This document shows, piece after piece, positions 1-11,803 of a stretch of 64,000 bases of DNA. Source of the DNA: Rhodopseudomonas sp. P2A-2r (GTDB lineage: Bacteria; Pseudomonadota; Alphaproteobacteria; Rhizobiales; Xanthobacteraceae). Both the position numbers and the translations under genes were made by a program. The notes under the pieces were generated by a model. It was not told where the DNA came from, did not search any database, and worked only from the letters and a program-made list of their open reading frames with translations. The stretch covers positions 2,822,001 to 2,886,000 of the forward strand of contig NZ_CP110389.1 of assembly GCF_026015985.1 (NCBI RefSeq). Reading direction: 5' to 3'. Within the stretch, counting starts at the first letter, position 1, and every line of letters begins with the position of its first letter.

Positions 1-1668
<1,668 letters not shown>

Positions 1669-1672
<4 letters not shown>

Positions 1673-2553
1673 TTGCTGCTCTCCCGCTGTTTCATGCGCG
1701 GGTCGAGCGCATCGCGCGCCGCGTCGCCGATCAGGTTGACCGAAAGAATGGCGATCGACAGCAGCAGGCCGGGCCAGAAGATCAGCGATGGCTTGACCTG
1801 GAAGAAGCCGCGGCCTTCGGCCATGATATTGCCCCAGGTTGGCGTCTCCGGGCTGATGCCGGCGCCGAGGAACGACAGGATCGCCTCGGTCAGGATCGCG
1901 GAGGCGGCGATGTAGGTGCCCTGGACGATCAGCGGCGCCACGGTGTTCGGCATCAGATGCCGCCACATGATTTTGGGCAGGCTGGTGCCGAGCGAGATCG
2001 CAGCTTCCACATAGGGCTCTTCGCGCGCCGACAGCACGACGGAGCGCACCAGTCGCGCGACGCGGGGAATTTCCGGGATGGTGATCGCGATCAACACCGT
2101 GGTCAGGCTGGCGCCGGACAGCGACACCACGGCGATGGCCAGCAGCACGCTGGGCATTGCCATCAACCCATCCATCACCCGCATCAGGATCGCGTCGACC
2201 CATTTGAAGAAGCCCGCGACCAGGCCGATCAGCAGGCCGATGGCGATGCTGACGGCGGCGGCGCCGAGGCCGATCAGCAGCGAGATGCGGCCGCCATAAA
2301 GAATGCGCGCCAGCACGTCGCGGCCATAGGCGTCGGTGCCGAGCAGATATTCGGCGCTCGCCGGCTTCAGCCGCATGGCCGGAAGCAGAAGTTGCGGATC
2401 GTGCGTCGTCAGCCACGGCGCAAAGATCGCCGAGAGGATGACCAGACCAAGGCACACCGTCGCCACCGCGATGATCGGCGTTGCCGTGAGAAAGCCGAAG
2501 GATGGCCCGCTGCGCGAGGGCAGGGCAGCGTTGGGAAGGGTGTCGATCGCCAT
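1669..2553 (-). CDS. Peptide ABC transporter permease, DppC type
   Basis: Inner-membrane permease of the peptide importer, 294 residues. An N-terminal membrane segment near residues 23-46 precedes the BPD_transp_1 domain, and the EAA loop reads AAISLGTSLPKIMWRHLMPN, the ATPase contact. I chose the ATG giving MAIDTLPN because TAGGAA lies at a proper distance upstream. A longer in-frame start at 2604 would overlap the preceding permease by 38 bases and adds a non-homologous-looking leader. It sits between the DppB-type permease (13-base gap) and the double ATPase (4-base overlap), so the three form an operon. Confidence 0.93.
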
Positions 2554-2566
2554 CAGATACGGATTC

Positions 2567-3508
2567 CTAGTAACGAATTCTTGGGTCGAGAAGCGAGTAG
2601 GCAAGATCGATCAGCAAATTGACGAGCACGTAGACGCCTGACGTCAGCAGGATCATGGCCTGGATCACCGGAAAGTCCCGTGCCAGCACGGCGTCGACCG
2701 TCAAGCGCCCGACGCCTGGCAGATTGAACACGCTTTCGGTGACCACGACACCGGAGATCAGTAGGGCGAAGCCGGTGCCGATCACGGTGATCACCGGCAC
2801 TGCCGCGTTGCGCAGGGCATGGCGCAGCAGCACGCCGCTTTCGTTGATGCCCTTGGCGCGGGCAGTGCGGACATAGTCCTCGCCGAGTACGTCGAGCATG
2901 GCTGCGCGCGTCATGCGCGCAATCAGCGCCACATAGATGAACGACAGCGCGACGGCCGGCAGGATGATGCGTTCGAAGAACGGCCCGAATCCCTTGAAGA
3001 TGCTGCGGAAGCCCTGCACCGGCACCCAGCGCAGCTCGATCGCGAAGATCTGGATCAGCACATAGCCGATCACAAACACCGGCACCGAAAAGCCGATCAC
3101 CGACAGCGCCATGACGAAGCGGTCGATCCAGGTGCCGTGTTTCCAGGCAGCGATGACGCCGAGCGGTACCGCGACCAGAATTGACACGAGCATCACGCTG
3201 AGTGCGACGCTGAGCGAAGGCTCGATGCGCTGGCCGATCATCTTCAGCACCGGCACGCCGGAGATCAACGAGGTGCCGAGATCGCCATGCAGCAGCCGGC
3301 CGATCCAGGAAAAGAACTGCGTGTAGAGCGGCTCGTTGAGACCGAGCTGGGTGCGGATACGTTCGAGTTGTTCCGGCGAGGCATTGTCGCCCGCAAGAAT
3401 CGCGGCTGGGTCGCCCGGCGTCAGCCGCAGCAGCAGGAAGACGAACAGCGCCACCACGCCCATGACGGGGATGGCAGCGAGAATTCGCCGTATGAGATAT
3501 CCGAACAT
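2567..3508 (-). CDS. Peptide ABC transporter permease, DppB type
   Basis: First inner-membrane permease subunit of the importer, 313 residues, the usual length for DppB/OppB. It opens with the typical MFGYLIRRILAAIPVMGVVA membrane segment and the LTPGDPAAIL motif. The EAA loop reads RTARAKGINESGVLLRHALR, and the end DPRIRY is characteristic of the family. It is followed at once by the second permease and the ATPase. The gap of about 200 bases to the upstream M20 peptidase gene holds no supported ORF and may carry a promoter or processing site. Confidence 0.94.
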   Translation of the reverse strand: MFGYLIRRILAAIPVMGVVALFVFLLLRLTPGDPAAILAGDNASPEQLERIRTQLGLNEPLYTQFFSWIGRLLHGDLGTSLISGVPVLKMIGQRIEPSLSVALSVMLVSILVAVPLGVIAAWKHGTWIDRFVMALSVIGFSVPVFVIGYVLIQIFAIELRWVPVQGFRSIFKGFGPFFERIILPAVALSFIYVALIARMTRAAMLDVLGEDYVRTARAKGINESGVLLRHALRNAAVPVITVIGTGFALLISGVVVTESVFNLPGVGRLTVDAVLARDFPVIQAMILLTSGVYVLVNLLIDLAYSLLDPRIRY

Positions 3509-3715
3509 AGTGACGATCCTATCGCGCGAGACGGCGCGTGGTAAATGTAGAGCAATGATCGACGGGGAACGTCGCAGGCGCGTTGCAAAACTTCAACTTG
3601 GTCCTCACTGCTGCAATGCGCTCATAAGTGGATGTGAGAGCAAATCCCGTGCCACGGTCACGATCGGTCGGCCCGCGCTCCGGGCCAGCCGGATACCGTT
3701 GAATGCCCTTGTGCA

Positions 3716-4847
3716 TCAATCCAGCGTCGCCAGCAAACCGGCCATCAGGCGACCGCGCGTTACCAGGCTGTCGATCTCGATGTACTCGCCGAGTGTGTGC
3801 ATGTCCGCGCCAACCACGCCGAGGCCGTCCAGGGTGGGAATGCCCATGGCGCCGGTGAAATTACCGTCGGAGCCGCCGCCAGCGCTGTCGTGGGTGAGGT
3901 CGACGCCGAGCCCGCTGGCGATCGCCCGGGCCTTTTCGTACAGCGCCATGGTCCCGGCGTTGGGCTCCCATACCGGGCGGGTGACGCCGCGGGTGACCTT
4001 GAAAGTGACGTCGTTAGCGGTGCCGTTCAGCGCCAGCATGCGCTCCACGCCGGCGTCCAGATCCGCCTGCCGCTTGGCCATGCTCAGCGCCTCGCCGGTG
4101 CAGTTCGAGGCAACGCAATTGACCCATTTGCCGCCGTGCACAATGCCGACGCTGAAGGTGCAGTCCGGGCCGGTCATCTCGTCGATGGCGATGATCCGGC
4201 GCGCCATTTCGCGAATCGCGGAGCGGCCCGACGAGAGCGTCGCGCCGGAGTGGCTCGGCTTGCCGATGGTCTCGAGATTGAAGCGTGCGATGGCATAGCG
4301 GCCGGTGACGACGCCGCCGTTGGGGCGGCCGGGTTCGGGCACCAGCACGTACTTGTTGCGCGCCGCCTCCGCCTCGATGATATCCCGGGTCGACGGCGTG
4401 CCGACTTCCTCGTCCGGCGTGAACAGCACGGTGATCGGCAGCGGCGTGGTGAACGAAGCGCGCGCCAGCTGTCGGATCGCTTCCAGCGACAGGTAATTGC
4501 CGCCCTTCATGTCGCAGATTGCGGGCCCGAAACACTTGTTGCCCTCGACGCGCCACTTCAGCGTGTCGATGGTCCCGACCGGATGCACGGTGTCCATGTG
4601 GCCGGCGATCAGGATACCGGGCTCGCCGAATTTCGGATGCGGGAAGCGCGCGCGGATGCAGCCGCCGAAGCCCTGGCGTCCTGCGATGCGTTCGATGGTC
4701 GCACCCATGATCGCCATGTCGCGCGCGGCGAGATCGAGCATGCCGTTGACGGCGTTGGCGTCCCAAGTTGGACTTTCGCATTCGACCCAGCCACGCAGGC
4801 CCTGGAGCATTTCGTCGGTATCGAATGGAAGGTTGGCGGGATTCATC
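3716..4847 (-). CDS. M20 family metallopeptidase (glutamate carboxypeptidase / ArgE-DapE type)
   Basis: Predicted dizinc amidohydrolase of 377 residues that removes an acyl or amino-acid group from a small substrate. Visible metal and catalytic motifs are GHMDTVHP, the ICDMKGG aspartate, the TPDEEVGTPST glutamates, and a conserved C-terminal GGGSDGNF. A dimerisation-domain segment follows FNLETIGKPSHSG. The ATG giving MNPANLPFD has GAGGAA upstream; the longer ORF start at 4930 lacks such a site. The gene precedes the peptide-permease genes on the same strand and faces the solute-binding protein gene, so it probably processes what the importer brings in. The true substrate cannot be read from sequence. 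Confidence 0.9.
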
Positions 4848-5134
4848 GCGGTGTTCCTCGTGGTTCGAACGCGTGTCGTCGGCGTCAGGCGCGCTTGGTG
4901 TCGCGGACCTCGCGCGGCTTTCGCCGCCACTTATCAGTAGTGAATCCGGATTGGCAAATGCGCGGGCGTTGCAGCCTGCAGAACGTTGACGAAAGCAAAA
5001 CCCGATTGACGCGCAAGGCGCTTGATGCAACTCTTTGATGCCTCAAACATGCAGCGTTTTGATGCCGCCTAATAAACTATCGCGTTGCATAATGAATCAT
5101 CCATCGATGATCAGATTCCAGTCAGGAGAGATCC
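4848..5134. promoter_or_regulatory. Divergent promoter region, peptidase operon versus solute-binding protein
   Basis: This 287-base gap separates the minus-strand M20 peptidase and the plus-strand solute-binding protein gene, so both promoters should lie here. The part next to the solute-binding gene (about 5035-5110) is more AT-rich than its surroundings. A clear ribosome site, AGGAGA, stands seven bases before the ATG at 5135. I could not assign defined -35/-10 boxes or an operator. Confidence 0.5.
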
Positions 5135-6746
5135 ATGTCCTTCATTTCACGTTGGCGGCAATCCGCGACGTACTCGAAAATGATTCTGCCAAGCCTCGCG
5201 GTTGCAGTGACGCTGGCGTTGCCGTCGTTCGCAGATGCCAAGACCCTCACCGCGGTGATGCATTCGGATCTGCGCGTCATCGATCCCGGCCTGACCACTG
5301 CGTACATCACGCGCGATCATGGCTATATGGTTTACGATACCTTGCTGGCGATGGACGCGAACTTCAAGGTTCAGCCGCAGATGGCGAGCTTCAAGGTTTC
5401 CGATGACAAGCTGGTCTACACCTTCACGCTGCGCGATGGCCTGAAATGGCATGACGGCAAGCCCGTCACCGCCGAAGACTGCGTGGCGTCGCTGCAGCGT
5501 TGGGGCCGCAACGACGGCATGGGCCAGAAGCTCATGGACTTCACCAAGAGCCTCGAGGCGCCCGATGCCAAGACCATCGTGTTGACGCTGAAGGAGCCCT
5601 ACGGCCTGGTGCTGGATCTCGATCGCGAAGCCGTCGTCGCTGGTGCCGTTCATGATGCCGAAGCGTTTGGCGGAAACGCCCGCGGGCAAGGCGATCCCGG
5701 AGCAGATCGGCTCCGGCCCGTTCAAGTTCGTGCAGGCCGAATTCCAGCCCGGCGTGAAGGCGGTCTACGAGAAGAACAAGGACTACGTGCCGCGCTCCGA
5801 GCCCGCCAGCTGGGCGGCCGGCGGCAAGGTCGTCAAGGTCGATCGCGTCGAATGGATCACCATGCCCGACGCGCAGACCGCGGTGAACGCGCTGCAGTCC
5901 GGCGACATCGATTTCCTGGAAAATCCGTCGTTCGATATCGTTCCGGTGCTGGCCGCCGACAAGGAGCTCAAGATGGAGGTCCTCAACAAGCTTGGCTACC
6001 AGACGCTCGGCCGGATGAATTTCCTTCATCCTCCGTTCGACAACGTCAAGGTTCGTCGCGCCGCCTTTCTGGCCATGAGCCAGAAGCCGGTACTCGACGC
6101 GCTGGTCGGCGATCCCAACTACTTCAAGACCTGCGGTTCGATTTTCGCCTGCGGCACGCCGTTCTCCTCCGAGGCCGGTGGCGACACGCTGGTCAAGGGC
6201 AGCGGCATGGCTGAGGCCAAGAAGGCGCTGGCGGAATCCGGTTATGACGGCACTCCCGTCGTGATCATGGCGCCGACCGACGTTCTGACGCTGAAGGCAC
6301 AGCCGATCGTGGCGGCGCAGCTGCTGCGCGAGGCCGGCTTCAAGGTCGAGGTCCAGGCCACCGACTGGCAGACCGTGGTCACCCGCCGCGCCAGCCAGAA
6401 GCCGGTCAAGGAAGGTGGCTGGAACATGTTCTTCACCAACTGGGTCGGCGCCGACATCCTGAACCCGGTCTCCAACGTGTCGATCTCGGGCCGGGGCACC
6501 AAGGGCGGCTGGTTTGGCTGGTTCGATGACGCCAAGATCGAAGAGCTGCGCGACAAGTTCGCGCGGTCGACCTCGCCCGACGAGCAGAAGAAGATCGCTG
6601 CGGAAGTTCAGGCGCGTGCCTACGAAGAGGTCGCCTATTTGCCGCTCGGCGAATACACGGTCCCCAGCGTGTGGCGGACTTCGCTGACCGGCGTGCTGCC
6701 CGGCGCGGCAACGCCGGTGTTCTGGAACATCGACAAGAAGGAGTAA
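5135..6746 (+). pseudogene. Peptide ABC transporter substrate-binding protein, frameshifted as sequenced
   Basis: Periplasmic family 5 extracellular solute-binding protein (SBP_bac_5) for the adjacent importer. It starts with a Sec-type signal peptide (SLAVAVTLALPSFADA) preceded by AGGAGA. The first frame reads correctly to EPYGLVLD at about 5617, then loses similarity. The +1 frame continues from the same point as SIAKPSSLVPFMMPKRLAE and runs in family-like sequence to the stop at 6746. Removing one base near 5618 restores one ORF of 536 residues, the normal family length. Either the gene is inactive or the base is a sequencing or assembly error. The second half alone has no plausible start or signal peptide. 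Confidence 0.85.
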
Positions 6747-6782
6747 CCGGCGCCGCCACGGCGGCCAGGTTCACCCGATATT

Positions 6783-6812
6783 CGCGCCGGCCCGAGCGAT
6801 CGGGCCGGCGCG
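6783..6812 (+). terminator. Hairpin after the solute-binding protein gene
   Basis: A perfect inverted repeat with 13-bp arms (CGCGCCGGCCCGA and its complement) and a four-base GCGA loop begins 36 bases after the stop codon. No long T run follows, only ATGCGTTT. It is likely a transcription end or an mRNA-stabilising structure. Confidence 0.6.
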
Positions 6813-6987
6813 ATGCGTTTGGCGCTGCGGTACGGCGTGGGCAGGGCAGGTCTCTTGCCGTGGTGCTGCGTCGCGTATAGCAACGCTGAAACGGTTCACT
6901 GGCCGGACCCGTATCTCGCAGTGTGGCCGGCACGGCGCAGCCAGCGGTGGCGCCACGTACAAGCTCTTTCAGCGAAGGTGGATTTGC

Positions 6988-7185
6988 ATGACCTACGACG
7001 AACGCGTGGAGCAGGCGATCGCCGCCAAGGACATCGTGGCATTGGTGGACTTCGCCTATGGCACCACCTGCCGCTGCACCAAGGTGAAGGGCGAGCCTTT
7101 GTGCGTCTGCAAGATGCAGGCGAAAGCGCTGCGCGCCAAGGTTGTTCCGCTGGCGCTGTTCAAGGGCGAGATTCAGAGAGTTTGA
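6988..7185 (+). CDS. Small conserved-type hypothetical protein, cysteine-containing
   Basis: A 65-residue cytoplasmic protein with no signal peptide and no family that I can name. It contains four cysteines in a compact cluster, TTCRCTKVKGEPLCVCKM, which could bind a metal; this is inference. The ATG is preceded by AAGGTGGA at good spacing, and codon use matches neighbouring genes. It stands alone between the transporter terminator and tRNA-Leu. Confidence 0.7.
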   Translation: MTYDERVEQAIAAKDIVALVDFAYGTTCRCTKVKGEPLCVCKMQAKALRAKVVPLALFKGEIQRV

Positions 7186-7232
7186 ACGACCTGCCTGCGG
7201 CCGCCCTTGATCGGCCACGGCGCGCCTGGCGT

Positions 7233-7319
7233 TGGTGCGGACGGCGGGAATCGAACCCGCACGACGTTGCCATCGAGGGATTTTAAGTCCCTTGCGTCTA
7301 CCAGTTCCGCCACGTCCGC
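7233..7319 (-). tRNA. tRNA-Leu (anticodon TAA)
   Basis: On the minus strand the sequence folds as a class II tRNA. The acceptor stem GCGGACG pairs with CGTCCGC, and the D arm begins TGGCGGAACTGGTAGACGC. The anticodon loop is ACTTAAAATCC with anticodon TAA, a long variable arm follows, and the T arm reads GCGGGTTCGATTCCCGC. The 3' CCA is encoded (plus-strand 7233-7235). It would read UUA and UUG leucine codons, which are rare in a genome this GC-rich. Confidence 0.97.
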
Positions 7320-7534
7320 ATTGATCGTCCGATCAGGTCTATCGCGCGTTGGGGCGAACTGGCATGCAGCCCGCCGACAAGGCGCGCCCCTCATAAGGGA
7401 GGCCGGGCCGCAAAGCAAAGCCGATGGCCAATCGGGCGGCCGGTGACCTGTCGGCGATCGCGCCGATCCGGCCTCAATCCGGTCACCCGGCGATGGTTTA
7501 CGCAACGTCAACAGTGTCCGGTGTAGCAAGTCCC

Positions 7535-7936
7535 ATGATCGATCGCGCTTTTCCGTCCCCACACCTGACCCGCGCGGCGGCGCTGGCGCTGCTTGCGCTG
7601 GCGACGGGGCTGGGCGGCTGCGCCGCTGTCGGCGACAGTTTTGCCTCGGCGGCGTTCGTCGACCCCGCCAAATACGAACAGTTCGACTGCAAGCAGCTCG
7701 AGGCCGAGCGCAAGGCGCAGGCCGCGCGCACCGCCGAACTTCAGGGCCTGATCGACAAGGCCGAGACCGGGACCGGGGGAGCGGTGGTCAGCCAGGTGGC
7801 CTACGGCAACGAGTACATCTCGGCGCGAGCCTCTTCGAAGCTGGCCGAGGAGACCTGGCTGCGCAATAAATGCGTGGCGACGGTCCCGGCCGCGCCGCCG
7901 CCAGCCGCACCGGCCCATTCCGCCCGCAAGCGCTGA
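7535..7936 (+). CDS. Putative lipoprotein, hypothetical
   Basis: A 133-residue protein with a signal sequence ending in a lipobox-like LGGC (ALLALATGLGGCAAVG), so probably lipid-anchored in the cell envelope. The mature part has a charged helical stretch (KQLEAERKAQAARTAELQ) that could form a short coiled coil, and an Ala/Pro-rich tail. The ATG giving MIDRAFPS places the signal peptide at the N-terminus; the longer ORF start at 7424 would bury it. Function is unknown. Confidence 0.75.
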   Translation: MIDRAFPSPHLTRAAALALLALATGLGGCAAVGDSFASAAFVDPAKYEQFDCKQLEAERKAQAARTAELQGLIDKAETGTGGAVVSQVAYGNEYISARASSKLAEETWLRNKCVATVPAAPPPAAPAHSARKR

Positions 7937-7958
7937 GCCGGCTCCCGGCCACCATCGC

Positions 7959-9138
7959 TCACATCCGCCAGTCGTAGATCCAGTCCTGCCTTGCTTGCAG
8001 CCGTGCCGCGCCCATCGCCTGCATCGCCAGATCGCGGGCCAGGGCCATCGGTCCGCGCAAATGATAGATCTCGGCCGGACTGGCGCGCCGTGCGCTGGAC
8101 CCGGCTGACGCGATCGCGGCGCAGGGCGGCGTAGCGCTGCAGCGCCGTCGCCACATCGGTGGAGCCCGCCATGGTCTCGCTAAGGCATTGCGCCAGCACT
8201 GCGGCATCTTCGATCGCCATGCCGGCACCCTGGGCTGCGAACGGCAGCATGGCGTGGGCGGCGTCGCCGAGCAGCGCCACCGGGCCCTGGTTCCAGGCGC
8301 CGCCGTCGGGCAATGTGCACAGCGGCCAGCGCCGCCAGCCTTCCGCGGCGTCGAGCATCATCCTCGGCCGGTCAGGCCAGCCCATCGCGGCGAAGTGAGT
8401 CTTGATCTCGGCGGCCTCGCCGATCTCGTTCCAGCCCGGCCCGTTCCATGGCCCGGGCATGATCGCCACCACATTGATTTGCCGTCCGCCGGCCATGGGA
8501 TAGCTCACCAGATGGGCATTCGGCCCCATCCACAGCTGCACGCGGTGCGGCGCGCGTTCGGGCGTCAACCGGTCGGCATCGATGGTGGCGCGCCAGGCGA
8601 TCAGGCCGGAGAACCGCGCCTGGATCCCGGGAAACAACTGCTGCCGCACCGCCGACCAGACGCCGTCGGCGCCGACGAGCGCCAGTGCCGGCCCATACTC
8701 GCCGAGCACGACGCCGCCGGTATCGACGCCGAACGCGTCCAGCGACCTCCCCAGCCGCAATTCGATGGCGGGATGGTCGGTAACGGCCCCGAGCAGCGCC
8801 GATTGCAGGTGGGCGCGGTGCATCACCCAATAGGGGCCGCCGGAGCGCGACGCGGCGGCCTCGCCGAGCGGCAGCCGAATCACTTCGCCGCCGCTGCGCG
8901 CGCTCATGATGCTGACGGCGTTTGGTGCGATGACATCGGGGGCGAGACGGGACTGCAGGCCGAGGCCGATCAGCACCCGGCTGGCATTGGGCGAGAGCTG
9001 CAGCCCGGCACCGACCTCCTGCAGCCGTTCAGCCTTTTCGAGGACGACAACGCGAAACCCGCGCGCGGCAATCGCCAGCGCAGCGGTCAGCCCGCCGATG
9101 CCGGCACCGGCAACGGCGATGGTGCGCGACGGCGCCAC
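7959..9138 (-). pseudogene. FAD-dependent monooxygenase (salicylate hydroxylase-like), 3' frameshift as sequenced
   Basis: Group A flavoprotein hydroxylase. It shows the N-terminal dinucleotide-binding motif GAGIGGLTAALAI, and the second FAD motif GDAAHAMLPFAAQG with family-typical GAGMAIEDAAVLA. The reading frame from the GTG at 9138 is good to RVQRTARQSG. The adjacent frame then continues as IYHLRGPMALARDLA and ends QARQDWIYDWRM at 7959, which matches how this family ends. One extra base near 8070 therefore breaks the last 40 or so codons. Corrected length is 392 residues. As sequenced, the ORF runs on to 7801 with an unrelated tail. The aromatic substrate cannot be inferred. Confidence 0.85.
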
Positions 9139-9147
9139 GAACCGGGA

Positions 9148-9393
9148 TCAGGTGACTTTGTCTTTCAGGACGCATTCCGGCGGCCGGGCCTCGCCCGCGC
9201 CGAGGTCGGCGGCGAAGCGATACAGCGTCGAGCAATACGGGCAGATGATCTCGTTGTCGTTGCCGAGGTCGAGGAAGACGTGCGGATGATCGAACGGCGG
9301 GTTGGCACCCACGCACATGAACTCCTTCGATCCGATCTCGATGATCGGAACGCCGGCGTCATTGTGAAAGTGCGGAACGACGTGATCGGACAT
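9148..9393 (-). CDS. Zinc-finger domain protein (CHCC type)
   Basis: An 81-residue protein with a CHCC-type zinc site: FMCVG, DHPHVF and ICPYCSTLY provide the cysteine and histidine ligands. The family includes the mitochondrial complex I subunit NDUFS6 and small bacterial homologues of unclear role. The ATG giving MSDHVVPHFHND is chosen, since the longer start at 9462 adds an unrelated leader. It lies nine bases upstream of the flavoprotein gene on the same strand, so the two may be co-transcribed. Confidence 0.88.
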   Translation of the reverse strand: MSDHVVPHFHNDAGVPIIEIGSKEFMCVGANPPFDHPHVFLDLGNDNEIICPYCSTLYRFAADLGAGEARPPECVLKDKVT

Positions 9394-9630
9394 CTTGTTT
9401 ACCCTTGCTCGCGACGGCTGCGGAACATGATACGTCTCCGTGCCGTTAGTGCGGCGCACCATACTGGCGGCTGAGATTGATTCCTAGGCCGCTGCCAAGG
9501 CTGATCTATCCAGCGTGTGGATTCGACACAATCATGCGGTGTTGGAGAAGCCCTTCTTTCGTCGGGGCGGTTGTGTCCTAAAAACGGCACACCATTTCCA
9601 CAGAGAGGTGCAGAAATAGGGTTTCGGTCA

Positions 9631-10779
9631 ATGCGCTTGCGGCTCGATACAGTCCTGACGGGGGTGGCGGTTTGCGCGGTCGCTGGCGTCATGCTGTGGC
9701 CGCATGCCCGCGATGCAGCTGCGGTGCTGACGGCGCAGGACGATCCGGCCGCGCTGTCCGACGCGCAGGTCGACATCGCGTTGCGGCGCGACCAGGGCGT
9801 GCTGGTCCGCAGCATCGAAGAAGCGCTGGCTGCGAAGGATTCCGACCTCGCGCAGAGCTTTGTCGAACTGGCCGCGGCGCGGCATGTCGTGCTGCCCGAC
9901 GAGGTGGTGAAGCGCGTCAGTGACGCCGTCACCGAAGCCAATTCCGCCACCCAGATCGCCACCCGTTTTGCTTCCGGCCTGATCACCGGCGAAGCCGACG
10001 ACGTCGCCAGCATGTCGGGCACGGTAGCCGGCGACCTGTTCGTGTTCGGCGACATCCGCGACGCAATTCGCGAGGGCAAGCATCTGGTGATGGGCGAAGA
10101 CGTCGATCGCGTCATTCTCGGCCTTGCCGCCGCCGGTCTCGCCATCACCGCGGCGACCTATGTTTCGGTCGGTGGCGCAGCACCGGTGCGGGCAGGGCTG
10201 ACGCTGGTAAAGGACGCGCGCAAGGTCGGCCGACTCGGCGAGGGGCTCACGGCCTTTGTCGGACGCTCGGCGCGTGAGGTGGTCGATACGCCGATGCTGC
10301 GCACCGCGATGGCGGATGCGTCGATCATGCGACCGGGCCAGACCATCGATGGCGTCAAGGCTGCGTTCCGCGCCGAGAAGGCCGGCGGGCTGGTTCGGCT
10401 GGCCAAGGATGTCGGCCGCGTCGGCGAAAAGGCCGGCACCAAGGGCGCGCTGGACACGCTGCGCATCGCGGAGGGACCGAAGGACGTCGCGCGCGCGGCG
10501 CGCCTTGCGGAATCCAAGGGCGGCCAGACCCGCGCGCTGTTCAAGATGTTCGGCCGCGGCGCACTGCTGCTGGCGGCGGGTGCCTTCAACCTCACCATGT
10601 GGCTGTTCTGGGCGCTGTTCGCGCTGTTCGGCTTGGTCTGTTCGATCAAGGCCACCACAGAGCGGCTCACCTGGTCGCACTTGCAGCGCTCCAAGGTCCG
10701 GCGGCAGCGTCGCGAGCAGCAGCTTCGCAACGAAATGGCCTTGCGCCCGACACTGGCGGCGGCTTCCGTGCACAGCTAA
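9631..10779 (+). CDS. Hypothetical membrane-anchored protein
   Basis: A 382-residue protein not assigned to any family I recognise. It has an N-terminal membrane segment (TVLTGVAVCAVAGVMLW), a middle hydrophobic stretch (ILGLAAAGLAITAATYVSVG) and a strong C-terminal segment (AFNLTMWLFWALFALFGLVC). A basic cytoplasmic tail rich in Arg/Gln follows. The large central part is helical, rich in Ala and charged residues, and contains repeated basic-amphipathic segments with Gly-Arg-Val-Gly. The ATG at 9631 is preferred because the upstream extension to 9517 is not coding-like. Confidence 0.8.
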   Translation: MRLRLDTVLTGVAVCAVAGVMLWPHARDAAAVLTAQDDPAALSDAQVDIALRRDQGVLVRSIEEALAAKDSDLAQSFVELAAARHVVLPDEVVKRVSDAVTEANSATQIATRFASGLITGEADDVASMSGTVAGDLFVFGDIRDAIREGKHLVMGEDVDRVILGLAAAGLAITAATYVSVGGAAPVRAGLTLVKDARKVGRLGEGLTAFVGRSAREVVDTPMLRTAMADASIMRPGQTIDGVKAAFRAEKAGGLVRLAKDVGRVGEKAGTKGALDTLRIAEGPKDVARAARLAESKGGQTRALFKMFGRGALLLAAGAFNLTMWLFWALFALFGLVCSIKATTERLTWSHLQRSKVRRQRREQQLRNEMALRPTLAAASVHS

Positions 10780-10830
10780 ACTGCGCGGCCTGCCTGATCT
10801 ATCCCCCATCATAAGTAAACGGAATTGAAG

Positions 10831-11583
10831 ATGCCGAGCTTCCACAACGGCGCTGTTGAAATTGCCTATCTCGATGAGGGCGAGGGCGACCCGATCGTGC
10901 TGGTGCACGGCTTTGCCTCCAGCAAGAACGTCAACTGGGTGTATCCGACCTGGGTATCGGATCTGCGCAAGGACAACCGTCGCGTCATCGCACTCGACCA
11001 TCGCGGCCACGGCGATTCCACCAAGCTGTACGATCCCGAGGACTATCATATCGGCACCATGGCCGGCGACGTGCGCGCGCTGATGGCGCATCTCGGCATC
11101 GCGCGCGCCGACATGATGGGCTATTCGATGGGCGCGCGGATCACCGCCTTTCTCGCCCACAGCCAGCCGGCCCTGATCCGCAATGCCATCATCGGCGGCC
11201 TCGGCATCGGTCTGATCGCCGGCGGCGGTCCGGGCGAGAATGTTGCGCGGGCGCTGGAAGCCGACTCGCTCGACGACGTCACCGATCCCGTGGGCCGTAC
11301 CTTTCGCGCCTTCGCCGACCAGACCCGCTCCGACCGCCGCGCGCTGGCGGCCTGCCTGCGCGGCTCGCGCCGTCTGATGTCGCGCGAGGATGCGGCGGGG
11401 ATCTCGGTGCCCACGCTGATCGCGGTCGGCACCGTCGACGAGATCGCCGGCTCGGCGCATGCGCTGCAGGAGGTGATTCCCGGCTCCGAAGTGCTCGACA
11501 TCCCGAACCGCGACCACATGCGCGCGGTGGGCGACAAGGTCTACAAGGCCGGCGTGCTGGATTTTCTGGCGCGCCATCCCTGA
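10831..11583 (+). CDS. Alpha/beta hydrolase
   Basis: A 250-residue cytoplasmic hydrolase with a complete catalytic triad: Ser in the nucleophile elbow GYSMG, Asp in AVGTVDE, and His in NRDHMRA. The oxyanion segment is VLVHGFASS. The family includes esterases, lipases, C-C hydrolases and epoxide hydrolases, and the substrate is not deducible. The ATG giving MPSFHNGAVE is preferred over a TTG six bases earlier. It follows the hypothetical membrane protein by about 50 bases on the same strand and may share its transcript. Confidence 0.9.
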   Translation: MPSFHNGAVEIAYLDEGEGDPIVLVHGFASSKNVNWVYPTWVSDLRKDNRRVIALDHRGHGDSTKLYDPEDYHIGTMAGDVRALMAHLGIARADMMGYSMGARITAFLAHSQPALIRNAIIGGLGIGLIAGGGPGENVARALEADSLDDVTDPVGRTFRAFADQTRSDRRALAACLRGSRRLMSREDAAGISVPTLIAVGTVDEIAGSAHALQEVIPGSEVLDIPNRDHMRAVGDKVYKAGVLDFLARHP

Positions 11584-11803
11584 TCGGGGGATGCCGACAC
11601 CTTGTTTTGATCGCGCGACCGCCCACTTCACAGGCATCCACTGCGTCGCAGGGGATCGCGATCGATCCGGAATGTGAGCGAGTTCAATGTGTTAGCTCGC
11701 GTTTCCGGGGTAGGGGCGCGTTCATGATGGCGCCAGCCGTGCCGCGACAGCCGTTCGCGGTGTGCTATAGTGCCGGTCCGACAGCAGAATGTGCGAGCCC
11801 AGC

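Noticed and set aside
3519..3719. A 66-codon frame between the M20 peptidase and permease genes
   Set aside because: No ribosome site of its own and no recognisable features; probably untranslated operon spacer.
9628..11637. A 669-codon minus-strand frame across two plus-strand genes
   Set aside because: It spans two well-supported genes and their intergenic space and is rich in His/Arg/Gln with no family features.
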